DNA of 64,000 bases from Pseudoclavibacter chungangensis (GTDB taxonomy: Bacteria; Actinomycetota; Actinomycetes; Actinomycetales; Microbacteriaceae). The position numbers were made by a program, and so were the translations under genes. The DNA lies in the NCBI RefSeq assembly GCF_013410545.1, contig NZ_JACCFV010000001.1:2108001-2172000 (forward strand), in the 5' to 3' direction. Positions 34,927 to 43,237 of the stretch are shown in pieces. Each line of letters starts with the position of its first letter. Position 1 is the first letter of the stretch. The notes beneath the pieces were generated by a model. The model did no database searches and was not told the DNA's origin. It was given only the letters and a program-made list of their open reading frames with translations.

Positions 34927-35142
34927 CGCCGTTCCCTTCTCCGTCGTTGTCGATCGTCCCGCCTCCTCGCGGAACCCCTCGGAGCGAAGCACACTCCCGC
35001 GCCACACGGCACTGATGGTGCAGGCACTGCACGTCTCTGTGCGGCACGTGCACTGTGCGCCCACCGCGGCCCTCTCCGGCGATAAGGGTTAACCGTCGAC
35101 ATCCGATCGACCCCATGTCCGCTCAAAGGAGAGATGAGAGCC

Positions 35143-36753
35143 ATGACCGACGAGCTCACCACAGCCCGCCCACTTCCGCCGGGGGTGACGGAGACCGAGC
35201 TGAACGAGGCGCTCGCCGCGTTCGCCCAGGCCATCGGCGCCGACAAGGTCGCGACCGACGAGGATGCCCTCGCCCCGTTCCAGGACCCCTACCAGGTGCC
35301 CGGCGAGTCCGCCCTCCGACCGTCCGCCGTCATCGCCCCCACCTCGGTCGAGGACGTGCAGGCCGTCGTCAGGCTTGCGAACCGGTACAAGGTGCCGCTC
35401 TGGCCGATCAGCCGCGGCAAGAACAACGGCTACGGGGGCGCCGCACCCTGGGTGCGCGGTGCGGTGATGATCGACTTCCGCGGCATGCAGAAGATCGAGA
35501 TCAACGAGGAGCTGGGCTACGCCGTCGTCGAGCCCGGCGTGAGCTGGATGGACCTGCACGACGCCATCGAGGCCGGCGGCCACGACCTCGTCGCCTCGAT
35601 CGTCGACATCGGCTGGGGTGGCGTCGTCTCGAACACCCTCGAGCACGGCCTGACATACATGCCGTACTCGATCGACCAAGCATCGCACTGCGGCTTCGAG
35701 GTCGTCCTGCCCGACGGCGAACTGTACCGCACAGGCAACGGCGGCATGGACGACAACCCGACCTGGCCGCTCTACAAGCGCGGTTTCGGGCCAACGGCGA
35801 CAGAGCTGTTCATGCAGTCCAACTACGGCATCGTCACCAAGATGAGCTACTGGCTGATGCCGAAGCCCGAGATCTACCTGCCGCTGTGGCTGCAGGTGTG
35901 GGACGACGAGCAGATGCCCGCGGTGGTCGATGCCCTGCGCGAGCTCATGCTCGCCGGCACCATCGACATGCGTCCGCAGCTCTCCAACACCCTGTGCATG
36001 GCCTCGATGCTGTCCGCCCGCTCCGACTGGTACGACGGTGACGGCCCCATCCCCGAGGAGGTCATCGACCGGATCGCCAAGGAGCTGGGCCTGGGCCGCT
36101 GGATGATGCGCTTCGCCCTGTACGGTGATGAGGCCGTCGTCGATCACAACTTCGCGAAGCTCAAGACGCGCTTCGAATCGATCCCCTCCGTCACGATCCT
36201 CCCGTCCGAGAAGCACACCGCCGACAAGTGGGAGACCCTGCCGAACCCGCACGAGCGCGTGCAGATCGGCGTTCCCAGTCTCGACCTGTACAAGATGGTC
36301 GGCTGGTCAGGCGGTGACGAGGGCGGGCACGTCGACTTCTCGCCCGTCATCCCGTTGACGGCGAAGGCTGCGGCCGAGGCCCAGGAGCTGTTCACACGAC
36401 TGACCGCCGAGGCGGGGATGGACTACCTCGGCGGCATGCTTCCCATCAACGCCCGCTCGACGACCTTCATCCTGGTCATTCCCTTCGACACCAAGAATCC
36501 CGAGCAGGTGCACCGCGCCTACGAGCTCGCCAAGAAGATGGTGTCCGAGGCCGGCCGCCTCGGATACGGCGAGTACCGGGCCCACTGGTCGCTGAGCGAG
36601 ACCGTGGTCGAGCAGTACGGATTCAACGACCACATCCAGAACCGCTTCAACGAGAAGATCAAGGACACGCTCGACCCGAACGGCATCATCGCGCCGGGCA
36701 AGTCGGGGATCTGGGGAACGCGACTGCGCGAGGCGGGGTACCCGCTGGCGTGA
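35143..36753 (+). CDS. VAO-family flavoprotein oxidase (eugenol/vanillyl-alcohol oxidase-like)
   Basis: A 536-residue flavoenzyme related to eugenol oxidase, vanillyl-alcohol oxidase and p-cresol methylhydroxylase. The FAD domain has ISRGKNNGYGGAAP. His396 in GGHVDFSPV fits the covalent FAD-linking His of VAO. GYGEYRAHWSLSE keeps the substrate-phenolate Tyr-Arg pair, and the C-terminus DPNGIIAPGKSGIWG is diagnostic. In the YTPYGDH segment, where VAO has its catalytic Asp, this protein reads YMPYSID. It likely oxidises a 4-substituted phenol side chain. Start ATG 35143 behind AAAGGAGA. A terminator-like hairpin follows. Confidence 0.9.
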   Translation: MTDELTTARPLPPGVTETELNEALAAFAQAIGADKVATDEDALAPFQDPYQVPGESALRPSAVIAPTSVEDVQAVVRLANRYKVPLWPISRGKNNGYGGAAPWVRGAVMIDFRGMQKIEINEELGYAVVEPGVSWMDLHDAIEAGGHDLVASIVDIGWGGVVSNTLEHGLTYMPYSIDQASHCGFEVVLPDGELYRTGNGGMDDNPTWPLYKRGFGPTATELFMQSNYGIVTKMSYWLMPKPEIYLPLWLQVWDDEQMPAVVDALRELMLAGTIDMRPQLSNTLCMASMLSARSDWYDGDGPIPEEVIDRIAKELGLGRWMMRFALYGDEAVVDHNFAKLKTRFESIPSVTILPSEKHTADKWETLPNPHERVQIGVPSLDLYKMVGWSGGDEGGHVDFSPVIPLTAKAAAEAQELFTRLTAEAGMDYLGGMLPINARSTTFILVIPFDTKNPEQVHRAYELAKKMVSEAGRLGYGEYRAHWSLSETVVEQYGFNDHIQNRFNEKIKDTLDPNGIIAPGKSGIWGTRLREAGYPLA

Positions 36754-36770
36754 GCGGGCTCGACGGGATG

Positions 36771-36791
36771 GCCTCGCCGTTGCGGCGGGGC
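36771..36791 (+). terminator. Terminator-like hairpin between VAO-family oxidase and AraC 1
   Basis: GCCTCGCCG-TTG-CGGCGGGGC, a 9-bp stem with one G-T wobble, 17 bases after the oxidase stop and before the convergent AraC stop. Confidence 0.5.
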
Positions 36792-36814
36792 CGCCCCGCG
36801 TCCCGGGCCGGTGC

Positions 36815-37843
36815 TCAGTCCGCCAGGAGCGATCGCGAGCGCTCCCTCGTCTCCGACGGCCTCTCGCCGAACTGCTCCCGGTAGCTGCCCGCGAACCGGC
36901 CCAGGTGGTGGAATCCCCACCGGGCTGCGACCTCCGACACGGCCAACGCATCATCGAGCAGGTCTCGGTGCGCTCCCTCCAGCCGCAGCCGCTGCAGGTG
37001 CGCCATCGGCGAGATGCCCAGCTGCTCGTGGAATGCCTGCTGGATGCGTCGCACCCCGGCCCCGGCCGCGTCGGCGATGTCCCCGATCGTCCAGGCGTAC
37101 TCCGGCGATCGCTCGAACGCCTCCACGACGCGCTGCACGCTCGCCCAGCGCGGCGGGGCGCGATCCGCCCGCATCGCGCTCGTGTAGTCGTTCTCCGATG
37201 CACGCAGCAGCGACGCCACGACGAGCCGCTCGAGCTCCTGCCGATGGCGGGCAGAGGTGCGCCCGAGGCTGCCGGGCTCGCTCAGCTCCGCGACCAGCAG
37301 CCCCACCGTCCTCAGCCAGCTCTGCGCGCGCGGGCTGCCGAGGTCGAACGCGCTGTCGAACCGCGGGGGCCCTTCGACGGAGTGGCCCGCGAGATTCGCG
37401 ACCTCGCGGGCGATCGCGCCCGGCCGGATCCGGATCATAAGCAGCGTGGTCTCGGCCTTCCAATGGGGAAGCACAGCGCCCTCGCCTGCGCCGTTGATCG
37501 ACGCCGTGACCGGCCCCACGTCCACGATGCGCGACGGGAAGTGGCCGACGATCCCGCCCTCGAGCGCGACGACCACCTGATACCCGGGCATCGGGCCGAT
37601 CCTCGCTTGCACGTCGACTCCCATCCTCACCACGCCGACGGTGAGGTCGGTCAGCCGGGCCGAATGGAGGGTCGAGACCAGGGCGGGCGCTTGCGGTCTC
37701 TCCCGCATCAGGGAGGTCGCCGGAGTGGGAAACGCTGACTGGAGGCCGTCGACCATCGAGCCGAAGTCGCGCGTACGGCGCGTTTCGAACGCAGACAGGT
37801 AGTGCTCGATCGGCCGGTCGAGCCCCAGCGCGTTGTCGCCCAT
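36815..37843 (-). CDS. AraC-family regulator 1
   Basis: A 342-residue regulator with an N-terminal ~210-residue AraC-binding-like sensor domain and a C-terminal double HTH. The HTH carries WTIGDIADAAGAGVRRIQQAF and SEVAARWGFHHLGRFAGSYREQFGERPSE, the classic AraC/XylS signature. GGAG sits upstream of the ATG at 37843. It is last in the Rieske-reductase-P450-AraC transcript, 28 bases after the P450 stop, an arrangement like the EthR-P450 systems of Rhodococcus. It probably activates aromatic catabolism genes such as this operon or the adjacent oxidase. Confidence 0.88.
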   Translation of the reverse strand: MGDNALGLDRPIEHYLSAFETRRTRDFGSMVDGLQSAFPTPATSLMRERPQAPALVSTLHSARLTDLTVGVVRMGVDVQARIGPMPGYQVVVALEGGIVGHFPSRIVDVGPVTASINGAGEGAVLPHWKAETTLLMIRIRPGAIAREVANLAGHSVEGPPRFDSAFDLGSPRAQSWLRTVGLLVAELSEPGSLGRTSARHRQELERLVVASLLRASENDYTSAMRADRAPPRWASVQRVVEAFERSPEYAWTIGDIADAAGAGVRRIQQAFHEQLGISPMAHLQRLRLEGAHRDLLDDALAVSEVAARWGFHHLGRFAGSYREQFGERPSETRERSRSLLAD

Positions 37844-37871
37844 GGGGATCTCCTAGAAGCGCGTCCCGCCG

Positions 37872-39071
37872 TCAGACGGCCTGCAACGAGACCTCGATAC
37901 TGCGCGGGGCACGGAACACCCATCCGGTGACAGGGATGTCCGCACCGTCCTTGAGTGTGATGTCCTTCGTCGCGGCGAGCAGCTCCTCGAACATGATCCG
38001 CTCGACCTGACGGCCGAAGAAGTGTCCCGCGCAGAAGTGCTGGCCACCGCCGAACGCCTGATGCGCCTTCTCGTTGCGCTCGATGTCGAAGACGTCGGGG
38101 CGCTCGAAATGCGACTCGTCGCGGTTGGCCGATGCGAGCACGGTCTCCACGAGGTGATCCTTCGGGATGCTCACGCCGCGGAACTCGATGTCGCGGGCGG
38201 GCTGACGACCCGTGGTGCCGATCGGGGCGATCCAGCGCAGGCCCTCGAGAACCGCCTGGGGGATCCACTTGGACTGGTCCTCGCGCAGGAGTCCCCACTG
38301 ATCGGATTCGAAAAGGCCCAGAGCACTCGAGGATGCCGCGTGCCCGGGTTCCTGCATGCCCCCGAGCAGGAGGATCTTCACGGTCGACAGGATGTGGTTC
38401 CTGTCGCGGGGCTCGCCGCCTTCGCGATTGGCCCAGAGCATGTGGGACAGCATCGAGTCGTCGGGCTTCTTGGCGAGCTCGTCGAGCACCGGGAGGAGAA
38501 CCTCCTCGATCTCGCGCGCGGCCTGATCCGAGATCTCGTAGATCGCGGGGTCGTTCATGACGTTGGCACCGCCCTGCGCGAGCATCTTGAACCAGCGCAC
38601 CAGGGTCGCGGAGTCCACGTACGGGTCCAGGCCCATCACATGGCGAAGCGCCTCGACGCTGACCGGCTCGAAGTACTCGCCGACGAGGTCGGCCTCGCCG
38701 CGCGCTGCGAGCTCGATGGCGTGCCCCCGGGCGATCGGGCGCACGGACGCCTCGATGAGCTTCGAGATCGGGCGCGGCTGCAGCTTCTTGTCGACCCCGG
38801 CACGCAGGTCGTCGTGCATCTCGCCGCCCACCAGGGTGATGACGGGGTCGCCGAGGGTGCGCCGCAGCGGCTTCTGCGACGAGGCGGACGCCCAGGGGTC
38901 CTTGCCTGCCGCGACCTCGGCCACGTCGTCGAAGCGAGTGACCCAGTAGATGTGCAGCTGGGGCAGGTAGGCGACGGGAGCGTCCTTGCGGAGTCACTCG
39001 TAGATCGGATACGGATCGTCGAACAACTGCTGAGGACTGATCGACTCGAGGAAGGTGTCGGTGGCGGACAT
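37872..39071 (-). pseudogene. Cytochrome P450, GcoA/CYP255-like O-demethylase, with in-frame TGA at codon 25
   Basis: The start MSATDTFLESISPQQLFDDP, then YPIYE at 39071 sits behind AAAGGAG. TGA (38994-38996) follows the Glu codon, and the frame continues LRKDAPVAYLPQLHIYWVT without shift for another ~375 codons. The I-helix reads LLLGGMQEPGHAASS, matching guaiacol O-demethylase GcoA rather than the usual AGxDTT. The haem loop is FGGGQHFCAGHFF. A GTG restart at 38924 would omit the N-terminal region. The stop could come from CGA (Arg in GcoA) or TGG by one change; real mutation or sequencing error. Its electron donors are the two upstream genes. Confidence 0.85.
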
Positions 39072-39114
39072 GTCATTTCTCCTTTGAATGTGACGGGATT
39101 CGGGTTGTGGGCGA

Positions 39115-40344
39115 TCAGCGGCCCGCGTACGCGGGTCGCGCGGAGCGCAGCAGTTCGCGCAGCGGGAGGGTGGGGTCCGCCAGCTCGGCGGCCTCGACCG
39201 GGATGCGCTGGTCGATGAGCCGCCGTGCGGCGCGCACGGCGTGGGGGTCGTTCACGGACACCGCGCCCACGAGCAGCCGGCCTTCCAGATGGAAAGCGAC
39301 GTCCTCTCCGCGGAACACGGCGGTGCCGTCGCCGGTCATGCGTCCGACGCCTTCGACGTGCACGTCGTAGCGATCCGACCACCACCAGCCTGCGCCGCGC
39401 GGCGCGGGCGCCTGCCCCACCAGCACGGCGGCGAGCTCGAGCGCGTCGAGTCGTGCTGCCTCCCAGTGCTCCTCGCGGCGGTGCAAGGTGCCGTCGGTAG
39501 AACGCGTGCGTGCGACGTCGCCGATCGCGTGCACCCGGGGGTGGGAGGTGCGGTGGTCCCGGTCGACGAGGATTCCGTTGTCGACGTCGAGGCCGGCGGC
39601 TTCGGCCAGCTCGACGTTCGGGACGATCCCCGTCCCGACGACGACCGCGTCGATACGCAGTGCCGTCCCGTCGCTCAGCTCCGCCGACCATCCATGGCGT
39701 GCGGCCTCGAGCGACGAGATCGTGGCGACGCGCACATCGACCCCGTGTGCCGCGTGCATGGCGTGCAGCCGTTCGGCGAGCGGTTGCCCGACGGCCGGAA
39801 CGAGCGGCACTTCCACATTGTCGATCAGGGTGACCTCGACACCGCGAGAGCGCAATGACGCCGTCAGCTCCGCACCGATGAGGCCGGCCCCCGCCACGAG
39901 GATGCGGGCGCCGGGCACCGCGGCGGCACGGATCGCGAGCGCGTCCGCGAACGTGCGCAGGACGTGGACCACCGGCAGGTCCGAGCCGGGGAGCGCCAGC
40001 CGCCGCGCGCTGCCGCCCGTGGCGAGCACCACGGCATCGCCCTCGACGACGGTGCCGTCGTCGAGGGTCACGGCCCCGGCATCCGGGTCGATGCCCACGA
40101 CCGTCCGCCCGCTGAGCAGCCGCAATCCGAGTGCGTCCAGCTTCCCGCCGCTGGCGAAGGCGAGACCGTCCAGCGCGATGTCGCCGGCGAACGCGGCTTT
40201 GGACAGCGGCGGCCTGTCGTACATCGCAGGCTCCTTCTCGATGACGACCACCTCACCGCGGTGTCCGAGCGAGCGCAGCGCGTCTCCCAAGGTGTATGCG
40301 GCCAATCCGCCGCCGACGACGACGATCCGCTCCGGCGTGTCCAT
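39115..40344 (-). CDS. NADH:ferredoxin reductase (BphA4-like)
   Basis: A 409-residue FAD protein of the oxygenase-coupled reductase family. The first dinucleotide motif is VVVGGGLAAYTLGDALR, followed by YDRPPLSK. The NADH motif is ILVAGAGLIGAELTASLRSRG, and the FAD ribityl motif is VHAIGDVARTR. It moves electrons from NADH to the Rieske ferredoxin encoded 2 bases upstream, and thence to the P450 encoded 43 bases downstream. The C-terminal reductase domain is complete. Confidence 0.92.
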   Translation of the reverse strand: MDTPERIVVVGGGLAAYTLGDALRSLGHRGEVVVIEKEPAMYDRPPLSKAAFAGDIALDGLAFASGGKLDALGLRLLSGRTVVGIDPDAGAVTLDDGTVVEGDAVVLATGGSARRLALPGSDLPVVHVLRTFADALAIRAAAVPGARILVAGAGLIGAELTASLRSRGVEVTLIDNVEVPLVPAVGQPLAERLHAMHAAHGVDVRVATISSLEAARHGWSAELSDGTALRIDAVVVGTGIVPNVELAEAAGLDVDNGILVDRDHRTSHPRVHAIGDVARTRSTDGTLHRREEHWEAARLDALELAAVLVGQAPAPRGAGWWWSDRYDVHVEGVGRMTGDGTAVFRGEDVAFHLEGRLLVGAVSVNDPHAVRAARRLIDQRIPVEAAELADPTLPLRELLRSARPAYAGR

Positions 40345-40346
40345 GC

Positions 40347-40685
40347 TCAGGCCAGCCGCTCGGGATTCGGGACGATGAGGATGTCATCGCCATCGACCTC
40401 GACCGTGTGCGCCGCGACATCCGTATCGGCCGGTGCCGAGAGCACCTTCCCGTCGCGCAGGCAGAACCTCCCGGTGTGCAGCGGGCACTCCACGACACCG
40501 TCCTCGATCCACCCTTCGGACAGCGAGGCCAGCTCGTGGCTGCACGTGTTGTCGAGGGCGAAGTACTCGCCGCCGTCTTGGAACAGCGCGATGTCGTCGA
40601 TGGTTCCGGTGAGAGACCGCGGAACGAGGATCGCCTCGCCGTCCGGGATGTCGCCGAGCTTCGCTGCGGGAATGCGTTCGACCAT
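40347..40685 (-). CDS. Rieske-type [2Fe-2S] ferredoxin
   Basis: A 112-residue electron carrier. The cluster ligands are Cys-X-His in NTCSHELASLSEG and Cys-X2-His in ECPLHTGRF, the BphF/CarAc-type spacing. It starts at the ATG at 40685. A TetR operator candidate lies 45 bases upstream, making it the first gene of the P450 transcript. P450 partners are more often 3Fe-4S or adrenodoxin-type ferredoxins, so a Rieske partner is uncommon. Confidence 0.92.
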   Translation of the reverse strand: MVERIPAAKLGDIPDGEAILVPRSLTGTIDDIALFQDGGEYFALDNTCSHELASLSEGWIEDGVVECPLHTGRFCLRDGKVLSAPADTDVAAHTVEVDGDDILIVPNPERLA

Positions 40686-40729
40686 GGTGGTGTGGCCCCC
40701 TTCGTCGTCGAATGGGTAAAACGTGGTTC

Positions 40730-40744
40730 GAAACGTATCGTATG
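40730..40744. promoter_or_regulatory. TetR operator candidate before the P450 transcript
   Basis: GAAACG-TAT-CGTATG, 10 of 12 arm positions to consensus, 45 bases before the Rieske ferredoxin start. Confidence 0.6.
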
Positions 40745-40838
40745 ACTTTTTGAGGGATCGGCATACCGGGATTCATCCGTCCACGCGCCGGGATCGTCCA
40801 GATTGCGAAACCGATCGCTCCCGGCGGCGAGCTCGGCA

Positions 40839-41762
40839 TCAGCCGGCGATGCGCAGCTCCCGTGGCGATCGGCCGTGCGCCCTGCGGAACGCCCGAGCGA
40901 AACTGGCGGCGTTGCCATAGCCCCACGAGAAGGCGACCTGAGACACGGAATGATCGGTCTCGCGCAGTTCGCGCGCGGCCTCCTCGAGCCGTTGGTCGCG
41001 GATCCACGCCGACACCCCGCCGGACGCCGCGAACAGCTTGTGGACGTACCGCGTGGAGACGTGGTGGGCTCGGGCGATCCGCTCCGGTCCGAGGTCGGGA
41101 TCTCGCAGGTGGGCGAGCGCGTACTGCCGCATGCGGGCCTGCAGCGGGCTCGATCGGTCGGCGACCCGTTCGACGTACAGCCCCCGCATGATCGACGACA
41201 GCAGCTCTGCTGCGATCTCACCGTCGCCGCCCGACACCCCGCCGCCGTCGGCGGCTCGCGCGATGCTCGCGAACAGCGGCGCGACCATACGGACCAGCGG
41301 CGTCTCCGCCCCCACGACGCGGGTCGCCGCGCGCGCGCCGATCGCGGCGGCATGGCCGCCGAGGAACCACTTCGGGAACGTCACGACCTGCACGTCGATG
41401 CCGAGGGTCGCCTCGAACGAGGACGGCCGGGAGGTGTCCTGGATGGCGACGTCCCCGGCACGCAGCTCACACCCGCGGTCGTCCTGCTCGACGCGGCACG
41501 CGCCGCGTCGCACCAGATAGAGCAGGAAGCACTCGGGATCGGCGCTCGCGACCATCCGCTGGGTGCGCTCGACGCGATGCGGCGGCCCGGTGATCGACCG
41601 GATCAGCAGCGGGCCGACTCCGCCGCCGCCGAGCTGCGCGTCGAACGACGGCGCTCCGAACGATTTCACTCGCATGGGGAAGAAGTGCTCGGCGATCCCC
41701 GCCGACCAATACTCCGGACGGTCCGCGACCGACACCATCCGGGTGTCGAGCATCATCGACAT
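40839..41762 (-). CDS. AraC-family regulator 2 (FeaR-like)
   Basis: A 307-residue regulator. The N-terminal domain is of the AraC-binding-domain-like/FeaR type (YWSAGIAEHFFPMRV, then CELRAGDVAIQDTSRP). The C-terminal double HTH has PERIARAHHVSTRYVHKLFAASGG and SVSQVAFSWGYGNAASFARAFRRAHGRSPRE. Start at the ATG at 41762 with GGAAGGAG 8 bases upstream. It lies between the ABC-importer binding protein, from which a strong hairpin separates it, and the Rieske gene. Probably an activator responding to an aromatic or amine-derived effector. Confidence 0.88.
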   Translation of the reverse strand: MSMMLDTRMVSVADRPEYWSAGIAEHFFPMRVKSFGAPSFDAQLGGGGVGPLLIRSITGPPHRVERTQRMVASADPECFLLYLVRRGACRVEQDDRGCELRAGDVAIQDTSRPSSFEATLGIDVQVVTFPKWFLGGHAAAIGARAATRVVGAETPLVRMVAPLFASIARAADGGGVSGGDGEIAAELLSSIMRGLYVERVADRSSPLQARMRQYALAHLRDPDLGPERIARAHHVSTRYVHKLFAASGGVSAWIRDQRLEEAARELRETDHSVSQVAFSWGYGNAASFARAFRRAHGRSPRELRIAG

Positions 41763-41802
41763 CGATCATGCTCCTTCCATCACGGTGATGCGCTCCAGCG
41801 AC

Positions 41803-41845
41803 GCATCAGCGCAGGCCGACGACGATGGCCGGCCTGCGCTGATGC
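41803..41845 (-). terminator. Terminator hairpin after the ABC binding-protein gene
   Basis: GCATCAGCGCAGGCC pairs perfectly with GGCCTGCGCTGATGC (15 bp, 13-nt loop), directly beyond the binding-protein stop. Confidence 0.8.
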
Positions 41846-41850
41846 TACGC

Positions 41851-43113
41851 TCACTTCGCCGACTGCGGACCCAACTCGGGATTCGCGAAGAACTCGGCGA
41901 CCTGCTCGTCGCTGAAGTACGCACCCTTGGGCGCCAGGTCGGTGCCGTCCTCGGGCACCCATGACGGATCCACGATCTCCGACAGGTTCGACTGGTCGAT
42001 GACGAACGGTCGATTCACGATGTGGTTGAGCTTGATTCCCGCACCGGAGAGCACCTTGATGCCGATCTGGGCAGCGGCCTTCGCCATGTCGATGGGCGGG
42101 GTGGCCGTACCGACGTACGGGTAGTCGGGGTTCGCGGCCGCGAAGGCCGCCATTCCCTGGGAGGCGCCGACATCCTGGATCGGGGGCACGGGCTGTCCGG
42201 CCTGGGTGAAGGCGTCGCGGATCGCCGAGCCCATGGTACCGGCCTGGATCACGGCGTCGACTCCCGCGGGGTTGGTCGCGAGGTACTGTACGACGGCCTG
42301 TTGCGCGAGCGGCGGCTGGAAGAGCCCCTGGACGCTGCCGACCACCTTGATATCGGGGCACTGCTCGAGCGCCTTGTCACGGCCGGCGTCCCAGAACAGC
42401 TGATTCGGGATGCCGGGAACCCCGGTCACCTCGAGTACATCGCCCGAGCCGCCGATCGACCCGAAGACGGTCGACGCGGTCTCCATCGACTGGAGCACTC
42501 CGTTGTAGGTGATCGAGATGGCGTAGGGGCTGTCGATCGGCACGACCACGGAGACCACGGGGATCCCGGCCGCGTGCGCCTCTTTCACGAGGTCGAGAGC
42601 CGGTTCCGGCGCCACGGGGTTGAAGAAGATGATGTCGGGCTTGAGCGAGATCGCCTGGCTGAACTGCTGCAGCTGGCCGGGCACATCGCTCGGGTCGTTC
42701 GGCGCGACGTTGAGCACCACATCCACGCCCGCGTCCGTGAGAGCGCTGGCGAGCGTGTCCTGGTACACCGAGATGAACGGTGCAGCCGGAGATGTGCCGA
42801 CGATGGCAGCGGTGTAGCCCCCGGTCTTCTCCGACTTCCAGTCGGCCCAGGCCGACTCCTGCAGCTCGTACGGATAGCCGTTGTAGCCGGCCTGGATCTC
42901 CGGCGAGAGGCCTGCGAGCAGACCGGCGGGGTCGTTCGCACCGACCTCGGGCACGGATCCGCATTGCCCGGCGGCGACACTCGCGCCGGGGGTCGGGGCC
43001 GCCTGCGACCCTCCGTCAGGGGCGGCGCCGGCGCAGCCGGCGAGGGCGAGGGCACCGAGCGCGGTCAAGGCCGCGGCGGTCCCCAGGCGACGGAAACGAT
43101 AGTGCTTCACCAT
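41851..43113 (-). CDS. Ribose-type ABC importer, substrate-binding lipoprotein
   Basis: A 420-residue lipoprotein. The signal peptide ends in the lipobox LALAGC. The mature part is a periplasmic-binding-protein-4-type (ribose/galactose family) domain with AIVGTSPAAPFISVYQDTLA, DIIFFNPVAPEPALDL, GIPVVSVVVPID and GVDAVIQAGTMGSA. It lies divergent from the ATPase and two permeases with a TetR operator candidate between, so the importer is expressed with the catabolic genes. It probably brings in the island's aromatic substrate or a glycoside, rather than a free sugar (inference). Confidence 0.88.
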   Translation of the reverse strand: MVKHYRFRRLGTAAALTALGALALAGCAGAAPDGGSQAAPTPGASVAAGQCGSVPEVGANDPAGLLAGLSPEIQAGYNGYPYELQESAWADWKSEKTGGYTAAIVGTSPAAPFISVYQDTLASALTDAGVDVVLNVAPNDPSDVPGQLQQFSQAISLKPDIIFFNPVAPEPALDLVKEAHAAGIPVVSVVVPIDSPYAISITYNGVLQSMETASTVFGSIGGSGDVLEVTGVPGIPNQLFWDAGRDKALEQCPDIKVVGSVQGLFQPPLAQQAVVQYLATNPAGVDAVIQAGTMGSAIRDAFTQAGQPVPPIQDVGASQGMAAFAAANPDYPYVGTATPPIDMAKAAAQIGIKVLSGAGIKLNHIVNRPFVIDQSNLSEIVDPSWVPEDGTDLAPKGAYFSDEQVAEFFANPELGPQSAK

Positions 43114-43173
43114 GGTTGCTTTCTCCTCATCGAGACGAGCGCATAGTTGCGCAACGCCAGAGTAGACACATTC

Positions 43174-43188
43174 GATACGGTTCGTCTA
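43174..43188. promoter_or_regulatory. TetR operator candidate in the ABC-importer divergent promoter
   Basis: GATACG-GTT-CGTCTA, 10 of 12 arm positions. It lies 61 bases from the binding-protein start and 50 from the ATPase start, so one site could repress both. Confidence 0.6.
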
Positions 43189-43237
43189 GTTTTGGATTGG
43201 GCGACGCAACGAGGCGTGTCCGCGACGAGGAGGCGAT

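Noticed and set aside
34986..35060. GTGCA-N5-TGCAC and nearby CACGTG-like repeats in the SDR/VAO promoter as a possible operator
   Set aside because: Short, not repeated at other promoters in the window, and not assignable to a particular regulator.
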